From positions 248,001-312,000 of the forward strand of contig NZ_FWXO01000004.1 in NCBI RefSeq assembly GCF_900176415.1: 64,000 nt of DNA, in the 5' to 3' direction. The notes below the pieces were generated by a model. It searched no databases and was not told where the DNA came from. It was given only the letters and a program-made list of their open reading frames with translations. Position numbers and translations under genes: made by a program. Shown here piece by piece: positions 41,387 to 50,312 of this stretch (its first letter is position 1; each line of letters starts with the position of its first letter). The stretch comes from Cellulophaga tyrosinoxydans (GTDB lineage Bacteria > Bacteroidota > Bacteroidia > Flavobacteriales > Flavobacteriaceae).

Positions 41387-42328
41387 ATGACAATTACGCA
41401 ATTGCAATATGTGCTTGCCGTGGCAGAATACCAAAATTTTACTTTAGCCGCTGAAAAAAGCTTTGTTACACAACCTACGTTAAGTATGCAGGTTCAAAAA
41501 TTAGAAGATGAATTAGATATACTAATTTTTGATAGAGGAAAAAAACCAATTGCCATTACCGAAGTTGGGAAAAAAATTGTGGAGCAAGCTAAAAACATTG
41601 TCAATGAAGCCAACAGAATTAAAGATATTGTAGACCAGGAAAAAGGATTTATTGGTGGAGAATATACGCTTGGAATAATACCAACAGTAATGCCTACCTT
41701 ATTGCCAATGTTTTTAAATACTTTTATTAAAAAGTTTCCAAAAGTTAATCTAATTATTAAAGAGCAAAACACGGCAGATATGATCCGTAATATACAAGAC
41801 GGACATCTAGATGCAGGAATCGCTGTTACACCTTTGGAAATTGAATATATTAAGGAAAGACCTTTGTATTACGAGCCTTTTGTTGGTTACATTCCTCCAA
41901 ATCATAGACTTTATAATACAGATAAACTAAATACTGCGGATTTAGATATAAATGATGTGCTTTTGCTTCAAGATGGACATTGTTTTAGAGATGGAGTCAT
42001 AAACCTTTGTAAAGCATCAAAAAATTTCCATGGAGAGTCCTTTCAATTACAAAGCGGAAGTTTTGAGACCTTGATAAATTTAGCTAATGAAGGAATGGGA
42101 ATGACGCTTTTACCTTTTTTAAATACTTTAAATCTAGATGAAAAGAAAAAAGGCCATCTTAAGTATTTTAATAATCCTTCACCTGCCAGAGAGGTTAGTT
42201 TAATTTATCATAAAAGCGAACTAAAAATACAAATTACCGATGCCATTAAAGATGTTATATCTAGTATTGTAAGGGGTGCTATTGCTTTTCAGGATGTAAA
42301 AATTATAAGCCCTTTACATAAAAAATAG
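41387..42328 (+). CDS. oxyR: Peroxide-sensing LysR regulator OxyR
   Basis: LysR-family regulator of 313 residues. The N-terminal winged helix (QLQYVLAVAEYQNFTLAAEKSFVTQPTLSMQVQKLE is typical) is followed by a sensor domain with Cys199 and Cys208 in DGHCFRDG and NLCKAS, the same numbering as the redox pair of E. coli OxyR. Peroxide should form the 199-208 disulfide and switch DNA binding. It is divergent from dps, a classic target. A hairpin terminator follows. Confidence 0.93.
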   Translation: MTITQLQYVLAVAEYQNFTLAAEKSFVTQPTLSMQVQKLEDELDILIFDRGKKPIAITEVGKKIVEQAKNIVNEANRIKDIVDQEKGFIGGEYTLGIIPTVMPTLLPMFLNTFIKKFPKVNLIIKEQNTADMIRNIQDGHLDAGIAVTPLEIEYIKERPLYYEPFVGYIPPNHRLYNTDKLNTADLDINDVLLLQDGHCFRDGVINLCKASKNFHGESFQLQSGSFETLINLANEGMGMTLLPFLNTLNLDEKKKGHLKYFNNPSPAREVSLIYHKSELKIQITDAIKDVISSIVRGAIAFQDVKIISPLHKK

Positions 42329-42356
42329 AGCGTATTCCCCTGAAAAGGAAAATAAA

Positions 42357-42384
42357 AAAAGCCACTTAAGTAGTGGCTTTTTCT
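42357..42384. terminator. Terminator after oxyR
   Basis: GCCACT (42361-42366) pairs with AGTGGC (42372-42377) around a 5-base loop, flanked by seven A on the left and five T on the right. It serves oxyR and touches the stop of the convergent small gene. Confidence 0.8.
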
Positions 42385-42581
42385 TATGCGGTTAAATAAA
42401 CTAAACTTTGTTTTAACTCTGGCTTGTCCACAATAAATTGCTGAATCCAGATTTTTAATTCTTCAACTTCTTCAGGCAAAAGTGTTGTAATTGCCTTTTT
42501 TACTTCTTTACAAAATAATTTTGCATCAAAACTTACTTTATTAAGTACCATTTTAGTGTACTCAAGCATAGTTCTAGCCAT
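42384..42581 (-). CDS. Small conserved-looking helical protein
   Basis: A 65-residue protein from the chosen start (MARTMLEYTK). It is rich in amphipathic helix, with VSFDAKLFCKEVKKAITTLLPEEVEELKIWIQQFI as its core, and has one Cys and no signal or membrane segment. I recall short flavobacterial proteins of this pattern annotated as hypothetical. No function can be assigned. An in-frame Met 13 codons upstream is less likely because the preceding residues are not helical or conserved-looking. Confidence 0.65.
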   Translation of the reverse strand: MARTMLEYTKMVLNKVSFDAKLFCKEVKKAITTLLPEEVEELKIWIQQFIVDKPELKQSLVYLTA

Positions 42582-42721
42582 AATAAAATGTTTATTAGTT
42601 GTTTGCACTAAGATAACCATAAAAGGGTAAATAATATTGCCAGTTAATAGTTAAAAAATAGATAAATTGTTGTTAATTTCGATGAGATTCTAAATTTAAC
42701 ATGTTAAAAGGCTAATTAATT

Positions 42722-43996
42722 ATGATGCGAAAAATATTTTTAACCCTACTAGCAATCAGTCTTTTAACTAACTGTTCTGCAGGTAGAAAACGTAAACTTG
42801 TAAAAGAAACTTATCGTGTTTTAAATGATACCATCTTTGAAAATCAGTTTTTAGGATTTTTTGTTTACGATCCTTTGGAAAACGACACAATTGTCAGTTA
42901 TAATAGTGCAAAATACTTTACACCGGCAAGCAATACCAAAATTATTACGCTTTATACTGCGCTAAACATTCTACCTGAACAAATTCCGGCTTTACAGTAT
43001 ATCTCTTCAAATGATGGTATTACGATACAAGGCACAGGAGATCCTACACTATTACACCCCTTTTTTAAAGATAGTACAGCTTTAAATTTTCTGAAACACC
43101 AAAAGAATATTAGTCTATATCTGAATAATTTTCAAGATAAAAAGTATGGACCAGGTTGGGCTTGGGAGGATTATGACACCTACTTTCAGCCTGAGCGTAA
43201 TGGCTTGCCTTTATATGGTAATGTAGCGACCATCTATGCTGTAGATTCTTTAAATGTTGTTCCTAAGTTTTTTAAAAACGAGGTGATAACAACTGTTACA
43301 AATACATCTCGAGAAGAATTTAGCAACCAATTTTACTTCAATTCCACAAAGAAAGACACTGTGGAGGTTCCTTTTATTATTGATACTACACTGACCAAAA
43401 AATTACTCGAAGATGTACTACATAAGAAAATTAAAATCACCAATTATTTTCCTTCAGGACCGAAAGAAACACTTTACAGTATTCCATCAGATAGCGTTTT
43501 TAAACAAATGATGAAAGTGAGCGATAATTTTTTAGCAGATCAACTAATGATACTTTCTAGTGGTGTGTTAACAGATACCTTAAATATTGCAAATGCTCAA
43601 AAGTATATTTTAAGTCATCAATTAGCAGATTTAAAACAAATGCCTAGATGGGTTGATGGTTCCGGCTTATCTCGTTACAACTTATTTACACCAGAATCTT
43701 TTGTACATATTTTAACCAAAATGTATAAAGAACAGTCAAGAGAACGCTTATTTAATTTATTTCCAGTAGGTGGAGTTTCCGGCACGCTCACTAATTGGTT
43801 TGAAGGATCAAACAAACCCTATATTTATGCAAAATCGGGCTCTTTGGGGAACAATTATTCGTTAAGTGGCTACTTGTTAACCAAATCAGGCAAAACACTA
43901 GTATTTAGTTTTATGAATAACCATTACAAGGAATCTACTGCTGAAATAAAAAAGAGAATGCAGCTGATTTTTGAAAATATAAGGGACAATTATTAG
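42722..43996 (+). CDS. dacB: PBP4-type D-alanyl-D-alanine carboxypeptidase/endopeptidase lipoprotein
   Basis: Class C low-molecular-weight penicillin-binding protein of 424 residues that trims peptidoglycan peptides in the periplasm. Active-site motifs are S70-NTK (SxxK, in FTPASNTKI), SDN in MKVSDNFLADQ and KSG in YAKSGSLGNN near residue 380. The signal ends LLTNC (Cys18), so it is probably membrane-tethered. The length fits the smaller flavobacterial form with a reduced insert domain between SxxK and SDN. Confidence 0.9.
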   Translation: MMRKIFLTLLAISLLTNCSAGRKRKLVKETYRVLNDTIFENQFLGFFVYDPLENDTIVSYNSAKYFTPASNTKIITLYTALNILPEQIPALQYISSNDGITIQGTGDPTLLHPFFKDSTALNFLKHQKNISLYLNNFQDKKYGPGWAWEDYDTYFQPERNGLPLYGNVATIYAVDSLNVVPKFFKNEVITTVTNTSREEFSNQFYFNSTKKDTVEVPFIIDTTLTKKLLEDVLHKKIKITNYFPSGPKETLYSIPSDSVFKQMMKVSDNFLADQLMILSSGVLTDTLNIANAQKYILSHQLADLKQMPRWVDGSGLSRYNLFTPESFVHILTKMYKEQSRERLFNLFPVGGVSGTLTNWFEGSNKPYIYAKSGSLGNNYSLSGYLLTKSGKTLVFSFMNNHYKESTAEIKKRMQLIFENIRDNY

Positions 43997-44009
43997 ATAA
44001 CAACACCCA

Positions 44010-44597
44010 TTACTCCCCTAATAACTTATTAATCTTAGCATACTGTAATAACATGATAGTTTTCGCGTCCTTAATTTCTCCTGAAGTTATCATTGCAAGA
44101 GCTTTGTCAAAAGGATATTCTAAAACTTCAATATTTTCCGTTTCATCTTCTGCTCCTCCACCATCACTTAATTTAATTGCATCTTCATATGAACCTATAA
44201 AAAAATAGAGGATTTCAGTAACGGAACCAGGTGACATATATGATTCAAAAACTTTGGTAACCTTATCTACTATATAACCTGTCTCCTCCTCTACTTCTTT
44301 CCTTATACAATCCTCAGGATGATCCCCGTCTAAAAGCCCGGCACAAACTTCAATCATCATTCCGTCTGTATTGCCATTAATATACGTTGGCATACGAAAT
44401 TGACGTGTAAGAACCACCGTTTTTTTTGCTTGATTATATAAAAGAATAGCGGCCCCATTTCCTCGGTCATAGGCTTCTCTTTGCTGAGTTTCCCAGCTGC
44501 CATCTTCTTTCTGATACTCGAAGGTTAACTTATTAAGTGTATACCAATTGTTAGATAATACCTCTTTTTTTATATTGCGAACTTCACCTTTTAACAT
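44010..44597 (-). CDS. Nudix hydrolase, NudK/ADP-ribose pyrophosphatase-like
   Basis: A 195-residue pyrophosphohydrolase. The Nudix box reads [23 protein letters not shown] with the metal-binding Glu cluster intact, preceded by the strand [15 protein letters not shown] and followed by [14 protein letters not shown], a segment found in NudK/GDP-mannose and ADP-sugar pyrophosphatases. The position that is usually Arg in REUxEE is Lys here. The substrate is likely a nucleoside diphosphate sugar. It is the fourth of four closely spaced minus-strand genes. Confidence 0.87.
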   Translation of the reverse strand: MLKGEVRNIKKEVLSNNWYTLNKLTFEYQKEDGSWETQQREAYDRGNGAAILLYNQAKKTVVLTRQFRMPTYINGNTDGMMIEVCAGLLDGDHPEDCIRKEVEEETGYIVDKVTKVFESYMSPGSVTEILYFFIGSYEDAIKLSDGGGAEDETENIEVLEYPFDKALAMITSGEIKDAKTIMLLQYAKINKLLGE

Positions 44598-44606
44598 AGT
44601 TATTTA

Positions 44607-45404
44607 TTAAAACCTATTATCACCATCTAATAAATCTCCAATACCCCCTAAAATACTACCTTCACCTTTATCTTTACCACCTCTTGGTATAGAAGCAAGA
44701 ACTCTACCTGCCAATCTGCTGAATGGTAGGGATTGCACGTAAACCGTTCCCGGACCTTTTAGCGTAGCAAAAAAGAGACCCTCACCACCAAAAATAGTAT
44801 TCTTTATACCGCCTACAAATTCTATATCGTAATCTACATTTTCGGTAAAGCCAACAATACACCCAGTATCTACTCTTAAAATTTCTCCTGCTTGTAATTC
44901 TTTTTTAGCGAGAGTACCTCCAGCGTGCACAAATGCCATACCATCACCTTCTAATTTTTGCATGATAAAACCTTCACCACCAAATAAACCTCGCCCTAAG
45001 CGTTTTGAGAATTCTATTCCTATGGATACCCCTTTTGCAGCACAAAGAAAAGCATCTTTCTGGCAAATAAATCTTCCTTGAATTTCAGATAAATCTATAG
45101 GTAAAATTTTTCCAGGATATGGAGAAGCAAAACTAATTTTTCGTTTACCATGACCAATGTTTAAAAAGGCCGTCATAAATAGACTTTCACCTGTCAACAT
45201 ACGTTTTCCTGCAGAGAATATTTTACCTAAAACCCCTTTATCTTGATTAGATCCATCCCCAAAAATAGTATCCATTTTAATATCCGAATCCATCATCATA
45301 AAACTACCAGCTTCAGCAACTACTGCCTCTTGCGGGTCAAGTTCTATCTCGACAAATTGCATTTCTTCTCCAAATATTTGATAATCTATTTCGTGTGCAT
45401 TCAT
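44607..45404 (-). CDS. AIM24 family protein (TIGR00266)
   Basis: A 265-residue cytoplasmic beta-rich protein of the AIM24/TIGR00266 family. Recognisable parts are [20 protein letters not shown] at the start, [37 protein letters not shown], the VDTGCIVGF strand and [20 protein letters not shown] followed by [13 protein letters not shown]. The molecular function in bacteria is not established; the yeast relative is mitochondrial. It lies 9 bases upstream of the Nudix gene. Confidence 0.92.
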   Translation of the reverse strand: MNAHEIDYQIFGEEMQFVEIELDPQEAVVAEAGSFMMMDSDIKMDTIFGDGSNQDKGVLGKIFSAGKRMLTGESLFMTAFLNIGHGKRKISFASPYPGKILPIDLSEIQGRFICQKDAFLCAAKGVSIGIEFSKRLGRGLFGGEGFIMQKLEGDGMAFVHAGGTLAKKELQAGEILRVDTGCIVGFTENVDYDIEFVGGIKNTIFGGEGLFFATLKGPGTVYVQSLPFSRLAGRVLASIPRGGKDKGEGSILGGIGDLLDGDNRF

Positions 45405-45466
45405 TTTTAAATTGTTTTTTGATTGATGCTAATTAGTTCGTCAATTTTAAAATTTGTTACAACTAG

Positions 45467-45958
45467 TTATGATAATCCTCTAATTATTTTTTCAAGCTCT
45501 TCAGGTTTCTGAGTGCCGAGTACTATTTTTTTCCCATTATTAAAATATAATGCGAGTCCCTTATTTCCCTTAACATTATACACCATACCATGTTTAAGAC
45601 TAATCCGGATGCCATACCCAACAAATCCGTAATTAATTACCTCTGCCTTTTTTACATCTGCCCAAAGCCATTCTTTCGAAAATAGTGGAAAGTATCTTAA
45701 AAAAATACGCTCAGAAGTAATTTCCGTCTTTAATTTTAAGAATATAAATAATAGTAAAATGGCTATTAGAATGAAAAAAGGAATATAGAAATTAGACCAA
45801 GATACATCGTTTAATAAACTTTTAGTTTTAATATTAGTAGTTTCATTTAAAATAGGTGCGATTACGGAATACATTAAAACAACTAATGGTGACAATAACA
45901 ATAGCCACAACCACCATTGCGTAAACTTTTGCTCTTCTTTAAAAAGTATTTTCGCCAT
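45467..45958 (-). CDS. Two-helix membrane protein with PH-like C-terminal domain
   Basis: A 163-residue protein with hydrophobic helices at about 15-38 and 55-76, then a soluble domain of about 85 residues. That domain (KTEITSERIFLRYFPLFSKEWLWADVKKAEVINYGFVGYG followed by GNKGLALYFNNGKKIVLGTQKPEELEKII) resembles bacterial PH/YdbT-like domains that follow two membrane helices. No enzymatic motif was found. It is four bases after the thioesterase-like gene. Confidence 0.68.
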   Translation of the reverse strand: MAKILFKEEQKFTQWWLWLLLLSPLVVLMYSVIAPILNETTNIKTKSLLNDVSWSNFYIPFFILIAILLLFIFLKLKTEITSERIFLRYFPLFSKEWLWADVKKAEVINYGFVGYGIRISLKHGMVYNVKGNKGLALYFNNGKKIVLGTQKPEELEKIIRGLS

Positions 45959-45962
45959 AATA

Positions 45963-46418
45963 TTAGCGTTTTACTCGAATGGTCCATTCAAAATTAAAAG
46001 TGGAAACTACTACTCCATCCGTATTCACACCAACAGATTTCATCCAGATTGTTTGGCCTTCTCCAGTGGCAATAGTTTTATCAATTGCCTCTTTTATTAA
46101 ATGACCATCCTCACACGTAAATGTGATTTTTCCTGTTGCTTTTTTAGTAAAACTAGCGTTATTATTGGCGACTAACATGGATATATTTTGCCCGCTTTCT
46201 TTAATTTGATCTATCATCATAGCGCCAGTAGCTAATTCCGCAGCCATACCTTGTACAGCCCAAAACATAGATTTGAACGGATTTTGGTTAAACCATTTAT
46301 GCGTTACAGTCACTATAGCTTTATTTTTATCTATATGCCGTAAACGCACACCACACCACCATGCAGAGGGTAATTTAAAAAATGTAAATGTGTTAAACTT
46401 ACTTGTGGAAACTCCCAT
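45963..46418 (-). CDS. DUF4442 hotdog-fold, thioesterase-like protein
   Basis: A 151-residue cytoplasmic protein. The pattern WCGVRLRHIDKNKAIVTVTHKWFNQNPFKSMFWAVQGMAAELATGAMM matches DUF4442, a hotdog-fold group related to acyl-CoA thioesterases, with NQNPFKSMFW in place of the usual thioesterase N-x-x-G-x-x-hydrophobic segment. A short C-terminal strand follows (VVVSTFNFEWTIRV). The substrate and activity are unknown. It is the first gene of a four-gene minus-strand group ending with the Nudix gene. Confidence 0.78.
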   Translation of the reverse strand: MGVSTSKFNTFTFFKLPSAWWCGVRLRHIDKNKAIVTVTHKWFNQNPFKSMFWAVQGMAAELATGAMMIDQIKESGQNISMLVANNNASFTKKATGKITFTCEDGHLIKEAIDKTIATGEGQTIWMKSVGVNTDGVVVSTFNFEWTIRVKR

Positions 46419-46501
46419 ATTTATTCAAAATTTTCTATAAATGTATTGAAAATAAGTGATGTAACAATTGTTAAATAAATGTTAATTATTAGTACTATGT
46501 G

Positions 46502-46533
46502 TTGCATAGTACCTTCTTTTAGATATATATTTG
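46502..46533 (+). promoter_or_regulatory. Promoter of the DUF4870 gene
   Basis: TTG at 46502-46504, a 21-base spacer and consensus TATATTTG at 46526-46533 lie 20 bases before the start codon at 46553. Confidence 0.65.
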
Positions 46534-46552
46534 CATAAGAAATTACTAAGCC

Positions 46553-47035
46553 ATGACAGATACTATTACAAAACACGAGAGAAACCTATCCGCAATTATA
46601 CACGGATCCACCTTTGCGAAGTTCTTTTTCCCATTTGGAAATTTTATACTTCCATTAATATTATGGACCGCTAATAAAAACGAATATAAGTTTGTGGATT
46701 ACAATGGAAAACAAGCATTAAACTTTCAAATTAGTTTATTGCTGTATTCTATAATTCTAGGGATGTTAAGTATTCCTTTTATAATTGGTTTTCTACCTAA
46801 TATTTTTGATTTAGGGAATTATTCATTCGGTAGTTTGAATAATTTCAACAATATAAATCTTCATTTTGATAGTGACGATTTTAGGTTTGGAACCTGGTTA
46901 ATTCCTGTGGGTATTACTGGTATATTGCAAGGTGCATTATTTGTTGTAAATATAGTTTACACTATTCTAGCCGTAATTAAAACAAACGAAGGGCAGACTT
47001 TTAAATACCCATTTACCATTAGTTTTATAAAATAA
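46553..47035 (+). CDS. DUF4870 membrane protein
   Basis: A 160-residue integral membrane protein with about four hydrophobic segments (25-40, 60-85, 115-140 and the end). It opens with the DUF4870 pattern: a polar start, HGSTFAKFFFPFGNFILPLILWTANKNEYKFVDYNGKQALNFQIS, where the FVDYNGKQALNFQ motif is diagnostic of this Tic20-like family. The function is unknown. It sits upstream of the padR-pspC module but has its own promoter and is separated from it by repeats. Confidence 0.88.
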   Translation: MTDTITKHERNLSAIIHGSTFAKFFFPFGNFILPLILWTANKNEYKFVDYNGKQALNFQISLLLYSIILGMLSIPFIIGFLPNIFDLGNYSFGSLNNFNNINLHFDSDDFRFGTWLIPVGITGILQGALFVVNIVYTILAVIKTNEGQTFKYPFTISFIK

Positions 47036-47069
47036 AAAAGGTCTTAATCACACCTTTAATCAATAGGAG

Positions 47070-47124
47070 TTTATTCATTAATCAATCAAAAATCAATCAA
47101 GATGTTTATTCATCAATCAAAAAA
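47070..47124 (+). repeat. Direct repeats upstream of padR, candidate operator region
   Basis: TTTATTCATTAATCAATCAA (from 47070) recurs as TTTATTCATCAATCAA (from 47105), with a further AATCAATCAA between them. The 14-base core TTCATCAATCAAAA of the second copy occurs again at 49390-49403 upstream of the DUF2807 gene. The position, 90-145 bases before padR, suggests regulator binding. Confidence 0.5.
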
Positions 47125-47213
47125 CGAACCGTTAATCAATGCAAGAAATTAGTTCAAGAAAAACCGAAAGAATTTCGAAGTTTAAAAAACTGCATACAAA
47201 GCAAGACGAAATT

Positions 47214-47549
47214 ATGAATGTAGAAAATACAAAAGCGCAAATGCGTAAAGGGGTTCTGGAATATTGCATACTATCTATCTTAAACGGAGAAGATAAGTAT
47301 GCTTCAGAAATTCTAGACACGCTAAAAGATGCCAAAATGCTAGTGGTTGAAGGAACCATTTATCCTTTATTAACTCGACTTAAAAATGCAGGGTTATTAA
47401 ACTACCGTTGGGAAGAATCTACTTCTGGCCCTCCAAGAAAATATTATACACTAACTGAAACAGGTAAACTATTTCTAAAAGAATTGGATACCACTTGGGA
47501 TGAATTAAGAAGTGCAACTAACCTGGTAACCAACAACAAAAACAACTAA
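47214..47549 (+). CDS. PadR-family transcriptional regulator
   Basis: A 111-residue regulator with a winged-helix domain (RKGVLEYCILSILNGEDKYASEILDTLK and VVEGTIYPLLTRLKNAGLLNYRWEES) and the wing GPPRKYYTLTETGK, followed by one dimerisation helix. The start was set at MNVENTKAQ; an upstream in-frame Met (47139) would add a Lys-rich tail absent from the family. It lies 2 bases before the PspC-domain gene, a frequent flavobacterial pair. It likely controls its own operon and perhaps the DUF2807 gene through shared motifs. Confidence 0.88.
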   Translation: MNVENTKAQMRKGVLEYCILSILNGEDKYASEILDTLKDAKMLVVEGTIYPLLTRLKNAGLLNYRWEESTSGPPRKYYTLTETGKLFLKELDTTWDELRSATNLVTNNKNN

Positions 47550-47551
47550 CG

Positions 47552-49333
47552 ATGAACAAGACTGTAAATATAAATCTCGCTAACATACTTTTTCATATTG
47601 ATGAGAATGCATACAATAGAATGAGAAGGTATCTTGAATCTGTAAAACGATCTTTTGCAAATACGCCCGGAAGTGATGAAATATTGGCTGATATTGAAGC
47701 CCGTATAGCGGAACTTTTTCATGAAAAACTTGCCAATGAAAGACAAGTAATTACCATCAAAGAAGTAGACGAAGTTATTGCAATTATGGGACAACCAGAA
47801 GATTATATGGTTGATGAAGACATTTTTGACGATGAACCAAAAGCTGCTTCGAAAGAACCTAAAAGAGTTAAAAAATTATACCGAGATATTGAAGCAAAAT
47901 ATGTTGCTGGTGTCTCTGCTGGACTAGCCCATTATGTAGGTGTAGACCCTATTTGGATTCGCATTATCTGGATCTTATTAACCATATTCTCTGGTGGAAG
48001 CTTTATATTAATCTATGGTCTATTATGGATTTTAATCCCAGAGGCCAGAACTACATCGCAAAAATTAGACATGCGCGGTGAAGACATTAATATTAGCAAT
48101 ATAGAACGAAAGGTTAAGGAAGGTTTTGAAGATGTAGCAGAGCGCGTAAAAAACGTGGACTACGAGAAAGTTGGTAATAAGGTAAAAAGTAGCGGAAAGA
48201 CTTTTTTTGATACCATTGGTGATATTATTATGTTCTTTTTCAAAATTTTTGGAAAGTTCGTAGGGATCTTATTAATACTTGCAGGTGGTGCTGGACTTAT
48301 TGCTATGCTTGTTGGTTTATTTACTGTAGGTATTTTTGATAGTGTGCATCTTGGACCACTAAACCTTTATGAATTGGTAGATGCTACCAATACTCCTTTT
48401 TGGCTTGTGGGCATTTTTACGTTCTTTTTAGTAACAATTCCTTTATTCTTTTTACTGTATTTAGGATTAAAAATATTAGTTACTAATCTTAAATCAATCG
48501 GTTCTGTTGCTAAATTTACTTTACTGGGTTTATGGCTTATATCTTTAATAGCCATCATAGTTTTAGGCACTAAACAAGCAACATCTAGAGCTTTTTGGGA
48601 CAGTGCAATTAGTGAAAAAGAACATGTAGTAGAAAACCCAACAGACACTTTAAATATATCGTTTAAATCTAATGATCTGCACTGGAACAGAAAAAGATTC
48701 AATATTGGCGATATGATTGTTAGTTATGATAATAATGGACAAGAAATTTTAGTCTCTAAAGATGTGCAATTTACTTTTAAGGCCTCTAAAGATTCTTTAA
48801 TACATGTTGAGATACAAAAAAATGCTAATGGTAGTACTTTTACCAATGCTCGTGAAACTTCTGAAAAAATTGAATATTCTTATTCTTTAGTTGGAAATTC
48901 ATTAGAATTTAATAATTACCTAACTACTAAAAGAGAAAACAAATTTAAAAACCAAGAAGTTCGCGTAATTGTTTATTTACCAAAAGGTACCATTCTAAAT
49001 TTTGAAGAAAACAACAATCATTGCTATAGAATACAAGCCAATAATGATCAAGACTTAAACGGTTGCGATGTACAAGAATATTCTTGGAGAATGGCTAGTA
49101 ATGGCGAATTACAATGTTTAGATTGCCCGGAAAAAGAAGTTGATCTTTCAGATGAAAACAATCGTGTTAAAATCAACGAAAATGGCATCGATATCAACAT
49201 TAATGATAATAGTGAAAAAGGAAAAATAAAAATTGACGAAAACGGCATCGACATAGATGTGAAAGACAACGGAGAATCTTTTAAAATGAAGATTGACGAA
49301 AATGGCGTTAAAGTTAAAACCAATGATAATTAA
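47552..49333 (+). CDS. PspC-domain envelope-stress membrane protein with C-terminal 20-residue repeats
   Basis: A 593-residue membrane protein. The N-terminal 100 residues form a soluble helical domain (NINLANILFHIDENAYNRM and VITIKEVDEVIAIMGQPEDYM). A PspC domain follows (about 108-170; KLYRDIEAKYVAGVSAGLAHYVGVDPIWIRI), then three or four membrane helices (about 225-350) and a predominantly beta C-terminal region. The last 55 residues hold three repeats of KI(N/D)ENG at a strict 20-residue period. PspC proteins take part in phage-shock-type envelope responses. Co-transcription with padR is evident from the 2-base gap. Confidence 0.87.
   Translation: MNKTVNINLANILFHIDENAYNRMRRYLESVKRSFANTPGSDEILADIEARIAELFHEKLANERQVITIKEVDEVIAIMGQPEDYMVDEDIFDDEPKAASKEPKRVKKLYRDIEAKYVAGVSAGLAHYVGVDPIWIRIIWILLTIFSGGSFILIYGLLWILIPEARTTSQKLDMRGEDINISNIERKVKEGFEDVAERVKNVDYEKVGNKVKSSGKTFFDTIGDIIMFFFKIFGKFVGILLILAGGAGLIAMLVGLFTVGIFDSVHLGPLNLYELVDATNTPFWLVGIFTFFLVTIPLFFLLYLGLKILVTNLKSIGSVAKFTLLGLWLISLIAIIVLGTKQATSRAFWDSAISEKEHVVENPTDTLNISFKSNDLHWNRKRFNIGDMIVSYDNNGQEILVSKDVQFTFKASKDSLIHVEIQKNANGSTFTNARETSEKIEYSYSLVGNSLEFNNYLTTKRENKFKNQEVRVIVYLPKGTILNFEENNNHCYRIQANNDQDLNGCDVQEYSWRMASNGELQCLDCPEKEVDLSDENNRVKINENGIDININDNSEKGKIKIDENGIDIDVKDNGESFKMKIDENGVKVKTNDN
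49169..49330 (+). repeat. 60-base in-frame tandem repeats in the PspC gene
   Basis: The codons for KINENG, KIDENG and KIDENG begin at 49169, 49229 and 49289, exactly 60 bases apart, and GACGAAAA/AACGAAAA with GGC is conserved at DNA level. The third unit is shorter and ends at the stop codon. Confidence 0.75.
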
Positions 49334-49389
49334 TCGTTCAAATGTTTAAAGTCGAGAGTTTTAGCTTGACATTAGACAGAAAAATACAA

Positions 49390-49403
49390 TTCATCAATCA
49401 AAA
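49390..49403 (+). promoter_or_regulatory. Copy of the padR-upstream 14-base motif before the DUF2807 gene
   Basis: TTCATCAATCAAAA is identical to 47109-47122 in the padR upstream region and lies about 75 bases before the DUF2807 start codon. A shared regulator, possibly PadR itself, is inferred. Confidence 0.4.
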
Positions 49404-49479
49404 TCAACAGTTGAGTTGTAATAGTTATTAATCCAATAGAATAAATAACAATTTTACATCAACCTTAAAAACAACAATC

Positions 49480-50214
49480 ATGACAACACTAGTAAGAATT
49501 GCAATTGCACTAACTCTTAGTATCTTATTATCCTCCTGCGGATTTGATATTAATATTGGCGACTTTAGCTCAGGAGTAAAAGGTAACGGTATTGTAAAAA
49601 CAGACAAGCGACCTGTTAACGACAATTTCACTGCGATCTCTGCATCAGAAGGATTAGAAGTTTATGTAACACAAGCTGATAATTTTAGTATCTCAGTAGA
49701 AGCAGATGAAAACGTAATAGACTTAATAGGCACTGACATTAAAAATGATGTACTAAAAATACACGCTATTAAAAACATTGGAAATGCCACTAAAAAGGTA
49801 TACGTATCATTACCAAATGTATCAGAATTAAAGAGTTCAAGTGGATCCCATTTAATTACAGAAAACACTATTAATGCTACTAAATTAATAATCGACTCTA
49901 GCAGTGGTTCTATTTTAAATGCTGAAATTATTGCAGATAATTTAGATATTGATGCTAGCAGTGGTGCTAACATAAAAGTTAATGGAGAAGCAAAAAAAGC
50001 AACTATCGATGCCAGTAGCGGAGCAAATTTTAGTGGCAAAGAATTAATTACGAAAGTATGCGATGCTGAAGCCAGTAGCGGTGCAAATGTATCGATCTCC
50101 GTATCAGAATTACTTAGCGCAGATGCAAGTAGCGGCGGCAATATTTCTTACTCGGGCGAAGCAAAAGTAAGTACTAAAAAAAGTGTTTCGGGTAGCGTAA
50201 CCTTTAACGACTAA
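49480..50214 (+). CDS. Head-GIN (DUF2807) lipoprotein
   Basis: A 244-residue exported protein with lipoprotein signal ending LLSSC (about Cys20). It contains a DUF2807/putative auto-transporter adhesin head-GIN domain: GNGIVKTDKRPVNDNFTAISASEGLEVYVTQ, VYVSLPNVSELKSSSGS, then a ladder of repeats DSSSGS, DASSGAN, DASSGAN, EASSGAN and DASSGGN spaced about 20 residues apart, expected to form stacked beta-helix turns. The function is unknown. In flavobacteria such genes often accompany PadR-PspC modules, as here. Confidence 0.88.
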   Translation: MTTLVRIAIALTLSILLSSCGFDINIGDFSSGVKGNGIVKTDKRPVNDNFTAISASEGLEVYVTQADNFSISVEADENVIDLIGTDIKNDVLKIHAIKNIGNATKKVYVSLPNVSELKSSSGSHLITENTINATKLIIDSSSGSILNAEIIADNLDIDASSGANIKVNGEAKKATIDASSGANFSGKELITKVCDAEASSGANVSISVSELLSADASSGGNISYSGEAKVSTKKSVSGSVTFND

Positions 50215-50235
50215 CAACCAACCAAAATTACTTTT

Positions 50236-50266
50236 AAAGCCACTGAATTTTCAGTGGCTTTTGGTT
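50236..50266 (+). terminator. Terminator after the DUF2807 gene
   Basis: AAAGCCACTGA (50236-50246) and TCAGTGGCTTT (50251-50261) pair around a 4-base loop, followed by an interrupted T run. Confidence 0.8.
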
Positions 50267-50312
50267 TTATTATACCAATGCTTTGTCTATTTTAGTACAA
50301 ACATTACGCATT

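Noticed and set aside
46461-46474. GTAAC-AATT-GTTAA as a fourth Crp/Fnr site
   Set aside because: One half-site base differs, and no -7 element begins near 29.5 bases from its centre. The promoter of the following gene is at 46502-46533 with a normal -33 TTG.
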